From positions 372,001 through 436,000 of the forward strand of contig NZ_JAFEVZ010000001.1 of the NCBI RefSeq assembly GCF_022802975.1: a DNA stretch of 64,000 bases, in the 5' to 3' direction. Under the pieces are notes generated by a model. That model was given only the letters and a program-made list of their open reading frames with translations. It did not search any database and had not been told where the DNA came from. Each line of letters opens with the position of its first letter. The stretch's first letter is position 1. Positions 16,722 through 26,792 of the stretch are shown here, in pieces. A program made the position numbers and the translations under genes. Source of the DNA: Flavobacterium pectinovorum. Its GTDB lineage: Bacteria > Bacteroidota > Bacteroidia > Flavobacteriales > Flavobacteriaceae.

Positions 16722-18209
16722 ATGAAACCTAAACTACAATTAAAGAAGCAAAGCATAAGGACTGCTGTCGCTTTTGCATTGATTTTTGGTATGTTTTCCT
16801 GTACCAAAAATGAAAAAAAAGATGCTCAGTATTATCAGAGTATTGAAGTAAATGGTAAAAAAGAAGCAGAACTTACTGCACCGCCATTTGTTCCTAAACC
16901 GGTTGGAGACCGCGCAGCGACGAATTTGATCGTCAATATGGAAATTAAAGAAGAAGAAGGCGAAATGGTAGACGGAGTAAAATATACCTATTGGACTTTT
17001 GGTGGTTCTGTTCCGGGGAGTTTTATTAGAACCAGAGTGGGCGATGAAGTCGAATTTCATTTAAAAAACCATCCGGATAATAAAATGCCACACAATATTG
17101 ATTTGCATGCTGTAACCGGACCGGGTGGCGGGGCAACTTCTTCATTGGTAGCACCGGGACATGAAAAAGTCTTTAAATTCAAAACAATCAATCCCGGGTT
17201 ATATGTGTATCACTGTGCTACAGCGCCTGTAGGAATGCACATTGCCAACGGAATGTACGGTTTGATTTTGGTAGAACCCGAAGGAGGATTACCGCCGGTA
17301 GACAAAGAATATTACATCATGCAGGGTGATTTTTATACAAAGGGCAGCTACGGAGAGCCCGGAAACCAGCCCTTTGATATGAACAAAGCCATCAAAGAAG
17401 AACCCGATTATGTGGTGTTTAACGGAAAAGTTGGCGCTGTAACAGGAGATAAATCAATCACGGCAAAAGTGGGAGAAACGGTACGTATTTTTATGGGTAA
17501 CGGTGGGCCAAATCTTGTTTCGTCATTCCATGTTATCGGTGAAATTTTCGATAAAGTACATATAGAAGGAGGAGATATGATTAACGAGAATGTACAAACC
17601 ACCCTGATTCCTGCAGGAGGTTCTGCAATAGTCGAATTTAAAGTGGAGGTTCCCGGAACTTTTATTTTGGTAGATCATTCCATTTTCAGGGCGTTCAACA
17701 AAGGAGCTCTCGGAATGCTGAAAGTGGAAGGAGAAGAGAATAAAAAAGTACACTCCGGAACTACGCAGGAAGGGATTTATCTGCCTGAAGGGGGAACTAT
17801 CCAAAATATGCCTAAAGAAAAAGGTGCTGCTAAAAGTGTTGTAGCTAAAACTGTTCCAGAACAGATAAAATCAGGAAAAGAACTCTACGGAAGAACCTGC
17901 TTTGCCTGCCATCAGCCAAGCGGACAAGGTATTCCAAACGCTTTTCCACCATTAGCCAAATCAGATTTCTTAAATGCAAATCCGGACAGAGCAATTAGTG
18001 CCGTATTACATGGATTGAGCGGAGAAATTACGGTAAACGGTAAAAAATTTAATAACGTTATGACCAGCCAGCATTTGAGCGATGAGGAAGTTGCTGATGT
18101 TTTAACTTATGTGTATAACAGCTGGGGAAATAATAAAACTGTAATTACTCCGGCAAAAGTAAAAACAGTAAGGGCAAAACCAGTACCAAAAGTAACAGCA
18201 GAGCATTAA
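16722..18209 (+). CDS. nirK: Copper nitrite reductase fused to C-terminal cytochrome c
   Basis: Reduces nitrite to nitric oxide in the periplasm. The 495-residue lipoprotein has its lipobox Cys at residue 27 (FGMFSCTK). Two cupredoxin domains follow. The copper ligands can be placed by family pattern: type 1 at His124, Cys165, His173 and Met178 ([27 protein letters not shown]), and type 2 at His129, His164 and the His of [10 protein letters not shown]. Asp127 and the His of [11 protein letters not shown] are the catalytic pair. After about residue 380 a class I cytochrome c domain carries CFACH with a likely axial Met in [10 protein letters not shown], so electrons can enter directly. It starts the nirK-nirV-SCO-barrel run. 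Confidence 0.95.
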   Translation: MKPKLQLKKQSIRTAVAFALIFGMFSCTKNEKKDAQYYQSIEVNGKKEAELTAPPFVPKPVGDRAATNLIVNMEIKEEEGEMVDGVKYTYWTFGGSVPGSFIRTRVGDEVEFHLKNHPDNKMPHNIDLHAVTGPGGGATSSLVAPGHEKVFKFKTINPGLYVYHCATAPVGMHIANGMYGLILVEPEGGLPPVDKEYYIMQGDFYTKGSYGEPGNQPFDMNKAIKEEPDYVVFNGKVGAVTGDKSITAKVGETVRIFMGNGGPNLVSSFHVIGEIFDKVHIEGGDMINENVQTTLIPAGGSAIVEFKVEVPGTFILVDHSIFRAFNKGALGMLKVEGEENKKVHSGTTQEGIYLPEGGTIQNMPKEKGAAKSVVAKTVPEQIKSGKELYGRTCFACHQPSGQGIPNAFPPLAKSDFLNANPDRAISAVLHGLSGEITVNGKKFNNVMTSQHLSDEEVADVLTYVYNSWGNNKTVITPAKVKTVRAKPVPKVTAEH

Positions 18210-18252
18210 TTTCCGGATTGTAGAATTCGGTAGTACATTAAAAACAACAACA

Positions 18253-19056
18253 ATGTTTACGCAAAAAACAGCAATAATTCTCTTTTTATTATTTCTGAAT
18301 ACGATTAGTGCTCAGGAGGTTAAGGCAGTGGCTGTAAGTGGGGGGACTTTTGTTCCCCTCTATGGCGCTGTAAATAAAAAGCCTGTCAGAGTTGCGTCAT
18401 TCAAATTGGACGTATATCCGGTTACAAATGCGCAATATTTAGCTTTTTTAAAAAAATATCCTGACTACAGCCGTTCTAAAATTAAAGGTGTTTTTGCAGA
18501 TAAGAGTTATCTGTCTCAATGGGAAAGTGATTTTAATTACGGAAAAAATAATTTGAGTAATGCTCCCGTAACTAATGTTTCGTGGTTTGCTGCCAAAAAA
18601 TATTGCGAATGTCAGGGAAAAAGACTGCCAACAATGGATGAATGGGAGTTTGTGGGTATGGCCGATGAAAAACGAATTGATGCCCGGACCAAAGAAGAAT
18701 TTAATAAATACATCATGTCCTGGTATGAAAAACCGAATACGTATGCAAATCCGATTGGGAAAACCTTCAAAAATTACTGGGGAGTTTATGACATGCATGG
18801 ATTGGTCTGGGAATGGACTGCAGACTTCAACAGTATTTTTCTTTCGGGTGAATCCAGAAAAGATAAAGATACCGATAAGAATCTCTTTTGCGGAAGCGGA
18901 TCATTTAATGCAACCGATTTGATGAATTATGCTGCTTTTATGCGCTATGCTTTTCGCGGAAGTTTAAAAGCCAGATATACGACAAGAAACCTTGGATTTC
19001 GCTGTGCCCAGGACGAAAAAACTGTAGTAAATACCACTAAAAAAACAAGACAATGA
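18253..19056 (+). CDS. NirV-like formylglycine-generating-enzyme-fold protein
   Basis: A 267-residue exported protein (signal peptide ending TISAQ) with the sulfatase-modifying-factor/FGE fold: FKLDVYPVTNAQYLAFLKKY, PVTNVSWFAAKKYCECQGKR, LPTMDEWEFVG, GVYDMHGLVWEWTADF and RYTTRNLGFRCAQD. It has the general fold but I do not see the paired active-site cysteines of true FGE. Genes of this family called nirV accompany nirK in several denitrifiers, and here it follows nirK by 43 bp, so the NirV assignment is by family plus context; its molecular role is not established. Its stop overlaps the next start (ATGA). Confidence 0.8.
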   Translation: MFTQKTAIILFLLFLNTISAQEVKAVAVSGGTFVPLYGAVNKKPVRVASFKLDVYPVTNAQYLAFLKKYPDYSRSKIKGVFADKSYLSQWESDFNYGKNNLSNAPVTNVSWFAAKKYCECQGKRLPTMDEWEFVGMADEKRIDARTKEEFNKYIMSWYEKPNTYANPIGKTFKNYWGVYDMHGLVWEWTADFNSIFLSGESRKDKDTDKNLFCGSGSFNATDLMNYAAFMRYAFRGSLKARYTTRNLGFRCAQDEKTVVNTTKKTRQ

Positions 19057-19688
19057 AATCAAAAACACAATATCAAAAAATAAGTAATAGAGGTTTAATT
19101 TTTCTTTTTACAGGAATTTTTACAATGATATTAGCACTTCAATCTTGTAAACAAAAAGAAAAATCAGCTGTAAAAGAAAAACCGATATCTGACTTGTCAA
19201 TTTATAATCTTCCTTCAAAATGGACGACGCAAAACAATCAGGATATAGAATTGAAAGACCTGAAAGGGAACGTACTGGTTATGGTCATGATTTACACTTC
19301 GTGCAAATCTGCCTGTCCGCGTTTGGTAGCTGATATGCGAAATATTGAATCGCGCCTGTCGGAAAATGTCAAGAAGAATGTCAAACTGGTTCTGGTAAGC
19401 ATTGATCCCGAAACGGATACGCCAAAGCGTTTAAAAGATTTTTCTGTTGAAAATAAAATGGAAAGCGACCAATGGCTTTTTTTGCGTTCAACAGAAGAAA
19501 ATACGAGGGAGTTCGCAGCAGTTTTGGCGGTCAATTATAAAAAAATATCTCCTATGGATTTTTCTCATTCAAATATCATAAGCGTTTTTAATACTGATGG
19601 AGAACTGGTTTATCAACAGGAAGGATTAGGAGTAAATTCAGATTCGACCATTGCTAAAATAACGGAGGAAGCTCACAAACTAAATTAA
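19053..19688 (+). CDS. SCO1/SenC-type copper chaperone lipoprotein
   Basis: A 211-residue thioredoxin-fold protein expected to deliver copper, probably to NirK encoded two genes upstream. An N-terminal hydrophobic segment (GLIFLFTGIFTMILALQSC) ends in a lipobox Cys near residue 32. The copper site CxxxC is CKSAC in YTSCKSACPRLVADM, and the distal histidine is in DFSHSNIISVF. LVLVSIDPETDTPKRLKDF is the family strand-helix motif. Overlaps nirV by four bases (ATGA), and the next gene starts one base after its stop, so the operon is tightly packed. Confidence 0.88.
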   Translation: MKSKTQYQKISNRGLIFLFTGIFTMILALQSCKQKEKSAVKEKPISDLSIYNLPSKWTTQNNQDIELKDLKGNVLVMVMIYTSCKSACPRLVADMRNIESRLSENVKKNVKLVLVSIDPETDTPKRLKDFSVENKMESDQWLFLRSTEENTREFAAVLAVNYKKISPMDFSHSNIISVFNTDGELVYQQEGLGVNSDSTIAKITEEAHKLN

Positions 19689-19689
19689 G

Positions 19690-20955
19690 ATGAAAACGCT
19701 AAAATCGGTAGGTTTAATTTTAATTCTAATGGTAAACCTTGGAAGTTATGCTCAGGAACTGGATGCTAATTTGCAATTCAGGCCTCGTTACGAATACCGA
19801 AACGGATATAAAAGTCCGATGGTAAATGGAGAAAATGCGGCTTCATTTGTTTCGCAGCGTTCACGGCTGAATTTCAATTTCAAGCAGGAAAAAATAAAAT
19901 TGAAACTGACTTTACAAAACATCCGTACCTGGGGTGATGTGACAACAACTTCTACGGCTGATAAAAATGGAATTGCTGTTTTTGAGGCCTGGGGGCAGTA
20001 TGAATTTAGTCCGAATTGGACGGCGCGACTGGGACGCCAGGTAATTTCGTATGATAATCAGCGTATTTTTGGAGAAATTGACTGGGCACAGCAAGCAGAA
20101 AGTCATGATGCTGCTGTGTTTTCTTTTCATCCTAAAAATCATCAGCTCGATTTAGGTGTTGTTTTAAATGCCAATGCCGAAAATTTATTAGAACCAAAAA
20201 CTCCGTACACTACTAATTATAAATCCATGCAATATGTCTGGTATCATACGGCATTTGATAAAATAAATACCAGCTTTTTAGTATTGAATACAGGTTATGA
20301 ATTTGAAAAAACGCCAAACAATTTAGAAGTTGATTATAAGCAGACTTTTGGAACTTACTTAACTTTTAAAAATAACAAATGGGATATTGATTTGGGTTTG
20401 TACGGACAAACAGGTAAAAGTAGCGATAAAAAAGTCAGTGCCTGGTATGCCGGAGCAAATTTTGGTTACATTTTTACAGCTGCTTTTAAAGCTTCTTTGG
20501 GATATGAATTCCTATCGGGAAAAGATCAGGATGATACCGATCCTGTTATCAAATCATTCAGCCCTGTTTTTGGAACCAATCATGCTTTTAATGGTCTCAT
20601 GGATTATTTTTATGTGGGAAATCACCAAAATAGTGTAGGATTACAGGATGCCTATCTCAAATTGAATTATTTTGTTAAAAAATGGCAGTTTAATTTAGTT
20701 CCACATGTTTTCAATGCTCCAAACAGGGTTTTAGATGCTTCTAATAAAAAAATGGATAGTTATTTAGGAACAGAACTCGATTTTACATTAGGGTATACAA
20801 TTCAAAAAGACATTGTAGTTTCGGCAGGATACTCTCAAATGTTTGCTTCCAAAACTTTAGAAAGAATAAAAAATAGCACAGACGCCTCCAATACCAATAA
20901 TTGGGCTTGGGTAATGGTTTCTTTTAACCCCCGGATATTAACTTTAAAACAATAA
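19690..20955 (+). CDS. Outer-membrane beta-barrel protein (alginate-export/porin-like)
   Basis: A 421-residue protein: signal peptide ending LGSYAQE, then continuous amphipathic strands typical of a barrel, such as FRPRYEYRNGYKSP, QRSRLNFNFKQEKIKLKLTL, WTARLGRQVISYDNQRIFG and WAWVMVSFNPRIL at the end. The pattern ARLGRQVISYDNQRIFG resembles the alginate_exp barrel family, which in Bacteroidota is often found next to respiratory genes. Its substrate is unknown; passage of nitrite or copper is a guess from context only. It lies one base after the SCO gene, so it belongs to the nirK operon. Confidence 0.75.
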   Translation: MKTLKSVGLILILMVNLGSYAQELDANLQFRPRYEYRNGYKSPMVNGENAASFVSQRSRLNFNFKQEKIKLKLTLQNIRTWGDVTTTSTADKNGIAVFEAWGQYEFSPNWTARLGRQVISYDNQRIFGEIDWAQQAESHDAAVFSFHPKNHQLDLGVVLNANAENLLEPKTPYTTNYKSMQYVWYHTAFDKINTSFLVLNTGYEFEKTPNNLEVDYKQTFGTYLTFKNNKWDIDLGLYGQTGKSSDKKVSAWYAGANFGYIFTAAFKASLGYEFLSGKDQDDTDPVIKSFSPVFGTNHAFNGLMDYFYVGNHQNSVGLQDAYLKLNYFVKKWQFNLVPHVFNAPNRVLDASNKKMDSYLGTELDFTLGYTIQKDIVVSAGYSQMFASKTLERIKNSTDASNTNNWAWVMVSFNPRILTLKQ

Positions 20956-21022
20956 AACCATTCAATTCGTTGGATTTTTCTTATCTAAAATGAATCTGAA
21001 TTTTACAATGATAGAATAAAAA

Positions 21023-21065
21023 TGACTTATATCATATTTTGCTATAGAAGAACTGATTATCTTTA
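21023..21065 (+). promoter_or_regulatory. narK promoter with Crp/Fnr-type palindrome
   Basis: TGACTTATATCA (21023-21034) sits inside ATGA-N6-TCAT; after 23 bp comes TATCTTTA (21058-21065), seven of eight matches to TAnnTTTG. The centre of the box lies 62.5 bp before the ATG. At the truncated haemoglobin gene the same distance is 63.5 bp. Confidence 0.55.
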
Positions 21066-21090
21066 TAATAAGATTAAATTTTAAAAATTT

Positions 21091-22563
21091 ATGAGTAATT
21101 TATCACAATCACACAGAATACTATTTTTAAATACTCTTGCCTTTGCAGTTTGTTTTGCCTGTTGGACTTTAAACGGGGTATTGGTGACTTTTTTGACAGA
21201 CCAGAAAATTTTTGACTGGGATGTTGTTCAGATAGGCTGGCTCTTAGGGATCCCCGTACTTACAGGTTCATTGATGCGATTGCCAATGGGAATTCTAACC
21301 GATAAATTTGGAGGGCGCATAGTATATTCTGGTTTACTTATTTTAGCTTCAATTCCTTTGTTTTTACTTCCTTTTGCTGCTAATTTCTGGATGTTTGCTT
21401 TGCTGAGTTTTTTATTCGGAATGGTGGGTACCAGTTTTGCTGTTGGAGTAGCGTACACCTCGCTTTGGTATCCAAAAGAATGGCAGGGACGTGCTCTTGG
21501 TATTTTCGGAATGGGAACAGCTGGTGCTTCAATTACTCCTTTTATAGCGCCAAGTCTTCTAAAATATTTTTCAGAATCAGATCCGGTAAATGGCTGGAAG
21601 TACCTGCCGGTGATTTATGCTTCTGCTTTGTTAATTATGGGGATTGTTTTTATTCTTTTTTCCAAAACAAAAAAAATAGAAGCTAAACCAAAATCAGTAG
21701 CAGAACTTTTGCAACCGCTTAAACAGGTGCGTGTATGGCGTTTTGGAACCTATTATTTTTTATTGTTTGGTTCTTTTGTATCATTCTCCCAATGGCTGCT
21801 GCCTAATTTTATGAATGTCTATCATACCAGTTTAATTTTAGGTGGTTTGTTTACTACTTGTTTTAGTTTGCCGGCAGGTGTAATTCGTGCTTTTGGAGGA
21901 TTTCTGTCGGATAAATTTGGTGCCCGAAAAGTAATGTATTGGGTACTGAGCTGTTCAGTAGTTTTAAGTTTTTTATTGCTATTTCCTAAAATGGATATCA
22001 CTACTTCAGGAAGTGGATTATTGGCAGGAAATGAAGGAACGGTAACACAGGTGTCTCCATCAAAAGTAGTTATCGGTGAAAAAGAGTACCCAATCGTTCA
22101 AAAAGATGCTAAGGCAGTACACAGTGATTTTTTTCCGTCTAAAACTACCTGGCAGGAAATAGTGGTTGCCGAAAATCAAAAAGTTCAGAAAAAAGAACTA
22201 ATTGCAGAAGGAATTACTCAAATTCATTTTGAAGCTAATATGTGGGTGTATTTGGTTTTGGTTATCTTAATAGGTGCCTGCTGGGGAATTGGTTCAGCGG
22301 CAGTTTATAAACATATTCCTGAATATTTTCCTACTCAGGTAGGTGTCATAGGAGGAATGGTAGGAATGATCGGCGGTTTAGGAGGATTTATAGGGCCAAT
22401 AGTATTTGGATACCTGCTTTCATTTACTGGTTTTTGGACAAGTTCATGGCTCTTTATTTTTGCATTATCAATAGTTTGTCTGATTTGGATGCACCGTGTA
22501 ATTGTAAAAATGACAAGGGAAAAATTACCTGAATTTGCACAGGATATAGACCGAAAAGAATAA
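21091..22563 (+). CDS. narK: Nitrate/nitrite transporter (MFS, NarK type) with a large extra loop
   Basis: A 490-residue major facilitator protein. The NarK nitrate signatures are recognisable: TLNGVLVTFL in helix 1, GIPVLTGSLMRLPMGILTDK, and glycine-rich segments FGMGTAGASITPFIAPSLL and VGMIGGLGGFIGPIVFGYLL. Twelve helices are expected. Between about residues 300 and 380 an extra hydrophilic stretch (TSGSGLLAGNEGTVTQVS to EGITQIHFEANMW) is inserted, most likely on the outer side. It should bring in nitrate or exchange it for nitrite, which suits a cytoplasmic nitrate reductase in the following genes. Its own promoter carries the Crp/Fnr-type box. Confidence 0.92.
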   Translation: MSNLSQSHRILFLNTLAFAVCFACWTLNGVLVTFLTDQKIFDWDVVQIGWLLGIPVLTGSLMRLPMGILTDKFGGRIVYSGLLILASIPLFLLPFAANFWMFALLSFLFGMVGTSFAVGVAYTSLWYPKEWQGRALGIFGMGTAGASITPFIAPSLLKYFSESDPVNGWKYLPVIYASALLIMGIVFILFSKTKKIEAKPKSVAELLQPLKQVRVWRFGTYYFLLFGSFVSFSQWLLPNFMNVYHTSLILGGLFTTCFSLPAGVIRAFGGFLSDKFGARKVMYWVLSCSVVLSFLLLFPKMDITTSGSGLLAGNEGTVTQVSPSKVVIGEKEYPIVQKDAKAVHSDFFPSKTTWQEIVVAENQKVQKKELIAEGITQIHFEANMWVYLVLVILIGACWGIGSAAVYKHIPEYFPTQVGVIGGMVGMIGGLGGFIGPIVFGYLLSFTGFWTSSWLFIFALSIVCLIWMHRVIVKMTREKLPEFAQDIDRKE

Positions 22564-22802
22564 ACTGCGTATTTTCTAATAAGTAGAAGTTCGAGCAATT
22601 GTGTTGCTTTTTGATTTGGAATAGTGAAAATTACTTACATTATAACATTTTTAAGCATTATTGTGTATGAAAACTTACGTAGGTATTTTTACTTAGTTTT
22701 TATTTGATTTAATTTTACTGCCAAAGAAAACCTTTCTTTTTAATTTTAAAAATAGATTGAAAAGTATAAATAATATTAAGTGTGTATTTAATATAAGTTA
22801 AA

Positions 22803-23852
22803 ATGAAAAATAGAACTTTTAATACAAAAGCATTGCTCATTGCAACATTACTCTCAATATTTATGATTGTATTGGTGTTTTACGGATCAAGGAAATTGCA
22901 AAATTTTGATGCTGCATTAATTACCTACCTCTTTGGAACCGTATTTGCTTTTTTTGGTATTGTGTATCGCTATACTGTATGGCTGCAAAGACCTCCAACA
23001 TGGATATATTTCAAGAGAGGAATTACGTATTTGGTAACAGGAAAAGTGTTTTCACATTTTTGGTTTGCTACCAAAGAAACGGTTGAAAATATTGCGTTTC
23101 AAAAGTTTATTTATCCAAGAGGAAAATACCGCTGGATGGCGCATTTTATGATTGCAATAGGATGTACATCTGCTTTTTTAATCACTATTCCATTGACTTT
23201 TGGCTGGATTCATTTTACAATGGCTCCAAATAGTATTTCGGTTTACGAAGCTCATTTTTTTGGTTTCAAAGTGATGGATTTTAGGCTGGATTCTATCATG
23301 GCATTTTTAACATTTCATGCGTTAAACTGGTCTTCTTACCTCGTTATTTTTGGTTCTTTATATTATTTAAGAAGAAGATTGACGAATCCGGGATTAATTG
23401 CTACCCAGACTTTTGAAGGCGATCTGTTACCGCTTATTTTATTAATAGCAATTTCGGTTACCGGGTTAGGACTGACTTACTCTTATCAGTTTATGAAAGG
23501 TTTTGCTTTCGACTTTTTAGCAGTACTCCATGCTGTTACCGTAATTATGTTTTTGATTTGGATTCCGTTCGGAAAGTTTTTTCACATCATTCAGCGTCCT
23601 GCACAAATTGGTGCACATATATATAAGAAGCAGGGGATGAAAAAAGGAATGGCAGTTTGTCCACATACAGGTGAAGAGTTTACGACAAAACTGCATATTG
23701 ACGATCTCAAAATAGTGACTAAAGAGTTAGGTTTCGATTTTACTTATGAAGACGGTACTTCACACCTTGATTTAAGTCCGGAAGGGAAAAGATCCCGATT
23801 GGCTCAGGCCCACTTAAAAGCAAGACAGGCTGGAGGAAATTTATTTGGATAA
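22803..23852 (+). CDS. NarI-like cytochrome b membrane subunit
   Basis: A 349-residue membrane protein with about six helices and a 75-residue cytoplasm-like tail. Histidines fit haem ligation in YRWMAHFMIAIGCTSAF and AVLHAVTVIMFLIWIPFGKF followed by FFHIIQRPA; the order H...LHA...P-F-x-K-x-x-H is that of NarI/DsrM-type quinol-oxidising cytochromes b. The tail contains CPHTGEEFTTKLHIDDLK. It is directly followed by the molybdoenzyme, ferredoxin and Rieske genes, which makes it the membrane anchor of that complex. It is not a standard NarI in length (about 225 residues). I see no Crp/Fnr box in the 239-base gap before it, so it is probably read on from narK. Confidence 0.75.
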   Translation: MKNRTFNTKALLIATLLSIFMIVLVFYGSRKLQNFDAALITYLFGTVFAFFGIVYRYTVWLQRPPTWIYFKRGITYLVTGKVFSHFWFATKETVENIAFQKFIYPRGKYRWMAHFMIAIGCTSAFLITIPLTFGWIHFTMAPNSISVYEAHFFGFKVMDFRLDSIMAFLTFHALNWSSYLVIFGSLYYLRRRLTNPGLIATQTFEGDLLPLILLIAISVTGLGLTYSYQFMKGFAFDFLAVLHAVTVIMFLIWIPFGKFFHIIQRPAQIGAHIYKKQGMKKGMAVCPHTGEEFTTKLHIDDLKIVTKELGFDFTYEDGTSHLDLSPEGKRSRLAQAHLKARQAGGNLFG

Positions 23853-23877
23853 TTTGTAAAGAAAAAATATAGAAAAC

Positions 23878-26094
23878 ATGGCAAAATTACCTGTTTCAGA
23901 AGAAAATATCATCGCTCATTTTGGACCTCATAAAAATTATAGTCCAAAAGAAGGGTACGAAGGAAGAGACGAACCGGATGAATTGGTTAAAACCCATTGC
24001 TGTTTTTGCGGTATGCAATGTGGTATTCAGTTATCTGTAAAAGATAATAAAGTAGTTGGTTTTGAACCCTGGATGGAATTTCCTTTCAACGAGGGTAGAT
24101 TGTGTCCAAAAGGAGTTCAGCGTTATTTGCAAAATAATCATCCCGACCGGCTTTTAAGTCCGTTGAAAAGAGTAGAAGGACAAGGATTTGTACCAACCTC
24201 GTGGGATGAGGCTATGGACAAAACGGTTTCAGAAATTAAACGTATTCAGGAAAAATATGGCAATGATGCTTTTTCGATGCTTTCGGGAGTTTCTTTAACC
24301 AATGAAAAAAGTTATTTGGTAGGAAAATTTGCGAGGGTAGCATTAAAAACAAAAAACTTAGATTACAACGGACGTTTGTGTATGGTAAGTGCCGGTGCGG
24401 GAAACAAAAAAGCATTTGGACTGGACAGAGGTTCTAATAATTATTCGGATTTGGAATATGCTGAGGTAATTATTGTGGCCGGAGCCAATGTTAGCGAAAC
24501 GTTTCCAACCCTGACACACTGGATTTGGAAAGCAAGGGACAGAGGTGCAAAACTGATTGTAATTGATCCAAGAATGATTCCGTTGGCAAGAACAGCAGAT
24601 ATTCATTTGGATGTGCGTCCTGGGACTGATTCGGCTTTGTATGGAGCTATGCTGAAATATTTGGCAGACCATGATATGCTGGATCATGATTTTATTGATA
24701 ATCATACTTCGGGATTTCAGGAAACTTTGGATGCTGTAAAAGACAATACATTGGAATGGGCAGAAGAAGTTACCGGAATAAAAAAAGAAAAAATTCAGCA
24801 GGCAGCAGAGTTGTGGGGAAAAGCCAATACCAGTTTTCTGCTTCATGCCCGTGGCATCGAACACCATTCAAAAGGAGTAGATAACGTTTTGGGTTGTATC
24901 AATTTAGTTTTGGCAACAGGAAGAATTGGTAAACCCTACTGCGGATACGCAACCATTACAGGACAAGGAAACGGACAAGGAGGAAGAGAACACGGTCATA
25001 AATGTGATCAATTGCCAGGAAACAGGGATATAGAAAATCCGGAACACCGAAAATACATATCAGAAGTTTGGGGAATCAACGAGAAAGATCTACCCGGAAA
25101 AGGTTTGTCTGCTTATGAGATCATCGAAGCCATTCACAGAGGAGAAATCAAAGGTTTGTTGTCTATTTGTTTCAATCCATTGGTTTCTTTACCTAACAGC
25201 AATTATGTTCGTGAAGCACTGGAAAAATTAGAATTTTATGTTTGTATCGATTTTTTCCTGAACGAAACAGCCCGCCATGCCGATATTGTTTTAGCAGGTT
25301 CTTTGCAGGAAGAAGAGGAAGGAACTACCACTTCTGCCGAAGGAAGGGTTATTCGTATCCGTCAGGCCGTTACGCCTCCGGGTGATGCGAGAACAGATAC
25401 TTCTATTATTTTGGAAATCGCCAAACGATTGGGCGTTAAAGACAAATTTACCTATGAAAGCAGCGAGGCGATTTTTAATGAATTGCGTGTCGCTTCTAAA
25501 GGAGGAACTGCCGATTATTACGGAATTACTTATCAAAGAGTTGAAGATGAAATGGGCGTTTTTTGGCCTTGTCCCACAATAGGACATCCCGGAACACCGC
25601 GTTTGTGGGAAGACAGAAAGTTCAAAACACCCGATGGGAAAGCACATTTTAATCCTGCTCCTTATAGACTTCCGGGCGAAGTAACTGATGAAGATTATCC
25701 GGTAATTTTAACAACAGGACGAGTGGTTTCACAATATTTAAGCGGAACACAAACCCGTAGAATCGGAAAATTAGTAGATCAGTTTCCGGAGCCTTTGTTA
25801 GAAATTCATCCTAATATGGCTAAACAATATGGAATTCAGCAAAGAGAATTAGTCCGCGTTTCAACAAGAAGGGGAGAAGGAATTTTTCCTGCCAATATTG
25901 TGGAAACCATCAGAGAAGATACTGTATTTATTCCGTACCACTGGTCCGGAAAAAAATCAGCCAATCAATTAACGCCGGGAACATTGGATCCTATTTCTAA
26001 AATACCCGAATTTAAAGTCTGTGCCTGCCATTTAGAACCGCTTAATGAAATCGCTCCTCCTTCAAGTGAATCAAAAGCCTATGCCAGTGTTTAA
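23878..26094 (+). CDS. Molybdenum-bisMGD oxidoreductase, probable nitrate reductase catalytic subunit
   Basis: A 738-residue member of the DMSO reductase superfamily. The N-terminal [4Fe-4S] site is [13 protein letters not shown] to GRLCPKG (C-x2-C-x3-C-x27-C type); later come [39 protein letters not shown] and the C-terminal MGD-binding [17 protein letters not shown]. There is no Tat or Sec signal, so the enzyme should be cytoplasmic. NarB/NasC-type assimilatory nitrate reductases and formate dehydrogenases are the nearest patterns; the next residue after the cluster is not a selenocysteine site. Nitrate is favoured as substrate because narK and nirK flank the locus. It lies in a run with the b-cytochrome, ferredoxin and Rieske genes. 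Confidence 0.78.
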   Translation: MAKLPVSEENIIAHFGPHKNYSPKEGYEGRDEPDELVKTHCCFCGMQCGIQLSVKDNKVVGFEPWMEFPFNEGRLCPKGVQRYLQNNHPDRLLSPLKRVEGQGFVPTSWDEAMDKTVSEIKRIQEKYGNDAFSMLSGVSLTNEKSYLVGKFARVALKTKNLDYNGRLCMVSAGAGNKKAFGLDRGSNNYSDLEYAEVIIVAGANVSETFPTLTHWIWKARDRGAKLIVIDPRMIPLARTADIHLDVRPGTDSALYGAMLKYLADHDMLDHDFIDNHTSGFQETLDAVKDNTLEWAEEVTGIKKEKIQQAAELWGKANTSFLLHARGIEHHSKGVDNVLGCINLVLATGRIGKPYCGYATITGQGNGQGGREHGHKCDQLPGNRDIENPEHRKYISEVWGINEKDLPGKGLSAYEIIEAIHRGEIKGLLSICFNPLVSLPNSNYVREALEKLEFYVCIDFFLNETARHADIVLAGSLQEEEEGTTTSAEGRVIRIRQAVTPPGDARTDTSIILEIAKRLGVKDKFTYESSEAIFNELRVASKGGTADYYGITYQRVEDEMGVFWPCPTIGHPGTPRLWEDRKFKTPDGKAHFNPAPYRLPGEVTDEDYPVILTTGRVVSQYLSGTQTRRIGKLVDQFPEPLLEIHPNMAKQYGIQQRELVRVSTRRGEGIFPANIVETIREDTVFIPYHWSGKKSANQLTPGTLDPISKIPEFKVCACHLEPLNEIAPPSSESKAYASV

Positions 26095-26113
26095 TCTATA
26101 AAAAAAGAATCAA

Positions 26114-26683
26114 ATGAATTATACCAATTTTAATACTAACGAAGAATTTTTTGTAGACATGCAGCGCTGTATTGGTTGTAAAGCCTGTGAAATGGCCTGC
26201 GCCGAATGCGAAACTAATGGTCAGGAATCAATGATACATGTGAATTATGTAGATAGAGCTTCTACAGTACAGACAACCGTTCAGGTGTGTATGCACTGCG
26301 ATGATCCGGTATGTGCAAATGTTTGTCCGGCCGATGCCATATCCAAAGATGAATTCGGAATCGTTCATACGGCCAATACAGAAAGATGTATCGGCTGTTC
26401 GAATTGTGTAATGGCTTGTCCTTTTGGTGTACCCAAAAAAGAGGAGAATTACGATTTGATGATGAAGTGTACCATGTGTTATGACAGAACCAGTGTGGGT
26501 AAAAAACCAATGTGCGCAACGGTTTGTCCAAGCGGGGCTTTGTTTTTTGGCACAAGAGATCAAATTCACGAAATGCGTCCTAACAGTACTCCGGTAAACA
26601 GTTTTATATTCGGAAACGAAACAGTCAATACCAAGGTTAATATTATGATGCCTAAAGGAAGTACTGAGCTAATTATTTATTAA
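26114..26683 (+). CDS. Ferredoxin subunit with four [4Fe-4S] clusters (NrfC/DmsB type)
   Basis: Electron-transfer subunit of 189 residues. Four cysteine groups are visible: [44 protein letters not shown] and [20 protein letters not shown], each with enough cysteines for a [4Fe-4S] cluster, as in DmsB, NrfC and PsrB. No signal peptide, in keeping with a cytoplasmic position beside the molybdoenzyme encoded 19 bp upstream. It would pass electrons from the b-cytochrome to the molybdenum subunit. The C-terminal 25 residues ([20 protein letters not shown]) are not cluster-related. Confidence 0.88.
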   Translation: MNYTNFNTNEEFFVDMQRCIGCKACEMACAECETNGQESMIHVNYVDRASTVQTTVQVCMHCDDPVCANVCPADAISKDEFGIVHTANTERCIGCSNCVMACPFGVPKKEENYDLMMKCTMCYDRTSVGKKPMCATVCPSGALFFGTRDQIHEMRPNSTPVNSFIFGNETVNTKVNIMMPKGSTELIIY

Positions 26684-26792
26684 GTGATTAGAATTAAGTA
26701 TTAAGAGTATAGAATAAAAGAGAATAGAAGGCAGATTTTAGTTTACAGATGGCTTCTAAAAACTGAAACAAAAACTTTTCACACCATAAAAA

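Noticed and set aside
16619..16807. Minus-strand ORF in the nrdD-nirK intergenic region
   Set aside because: AT-rich and low complexity, overlaps the start of nirK and the Crp/Fnr-type box, and has no recognisable feature.
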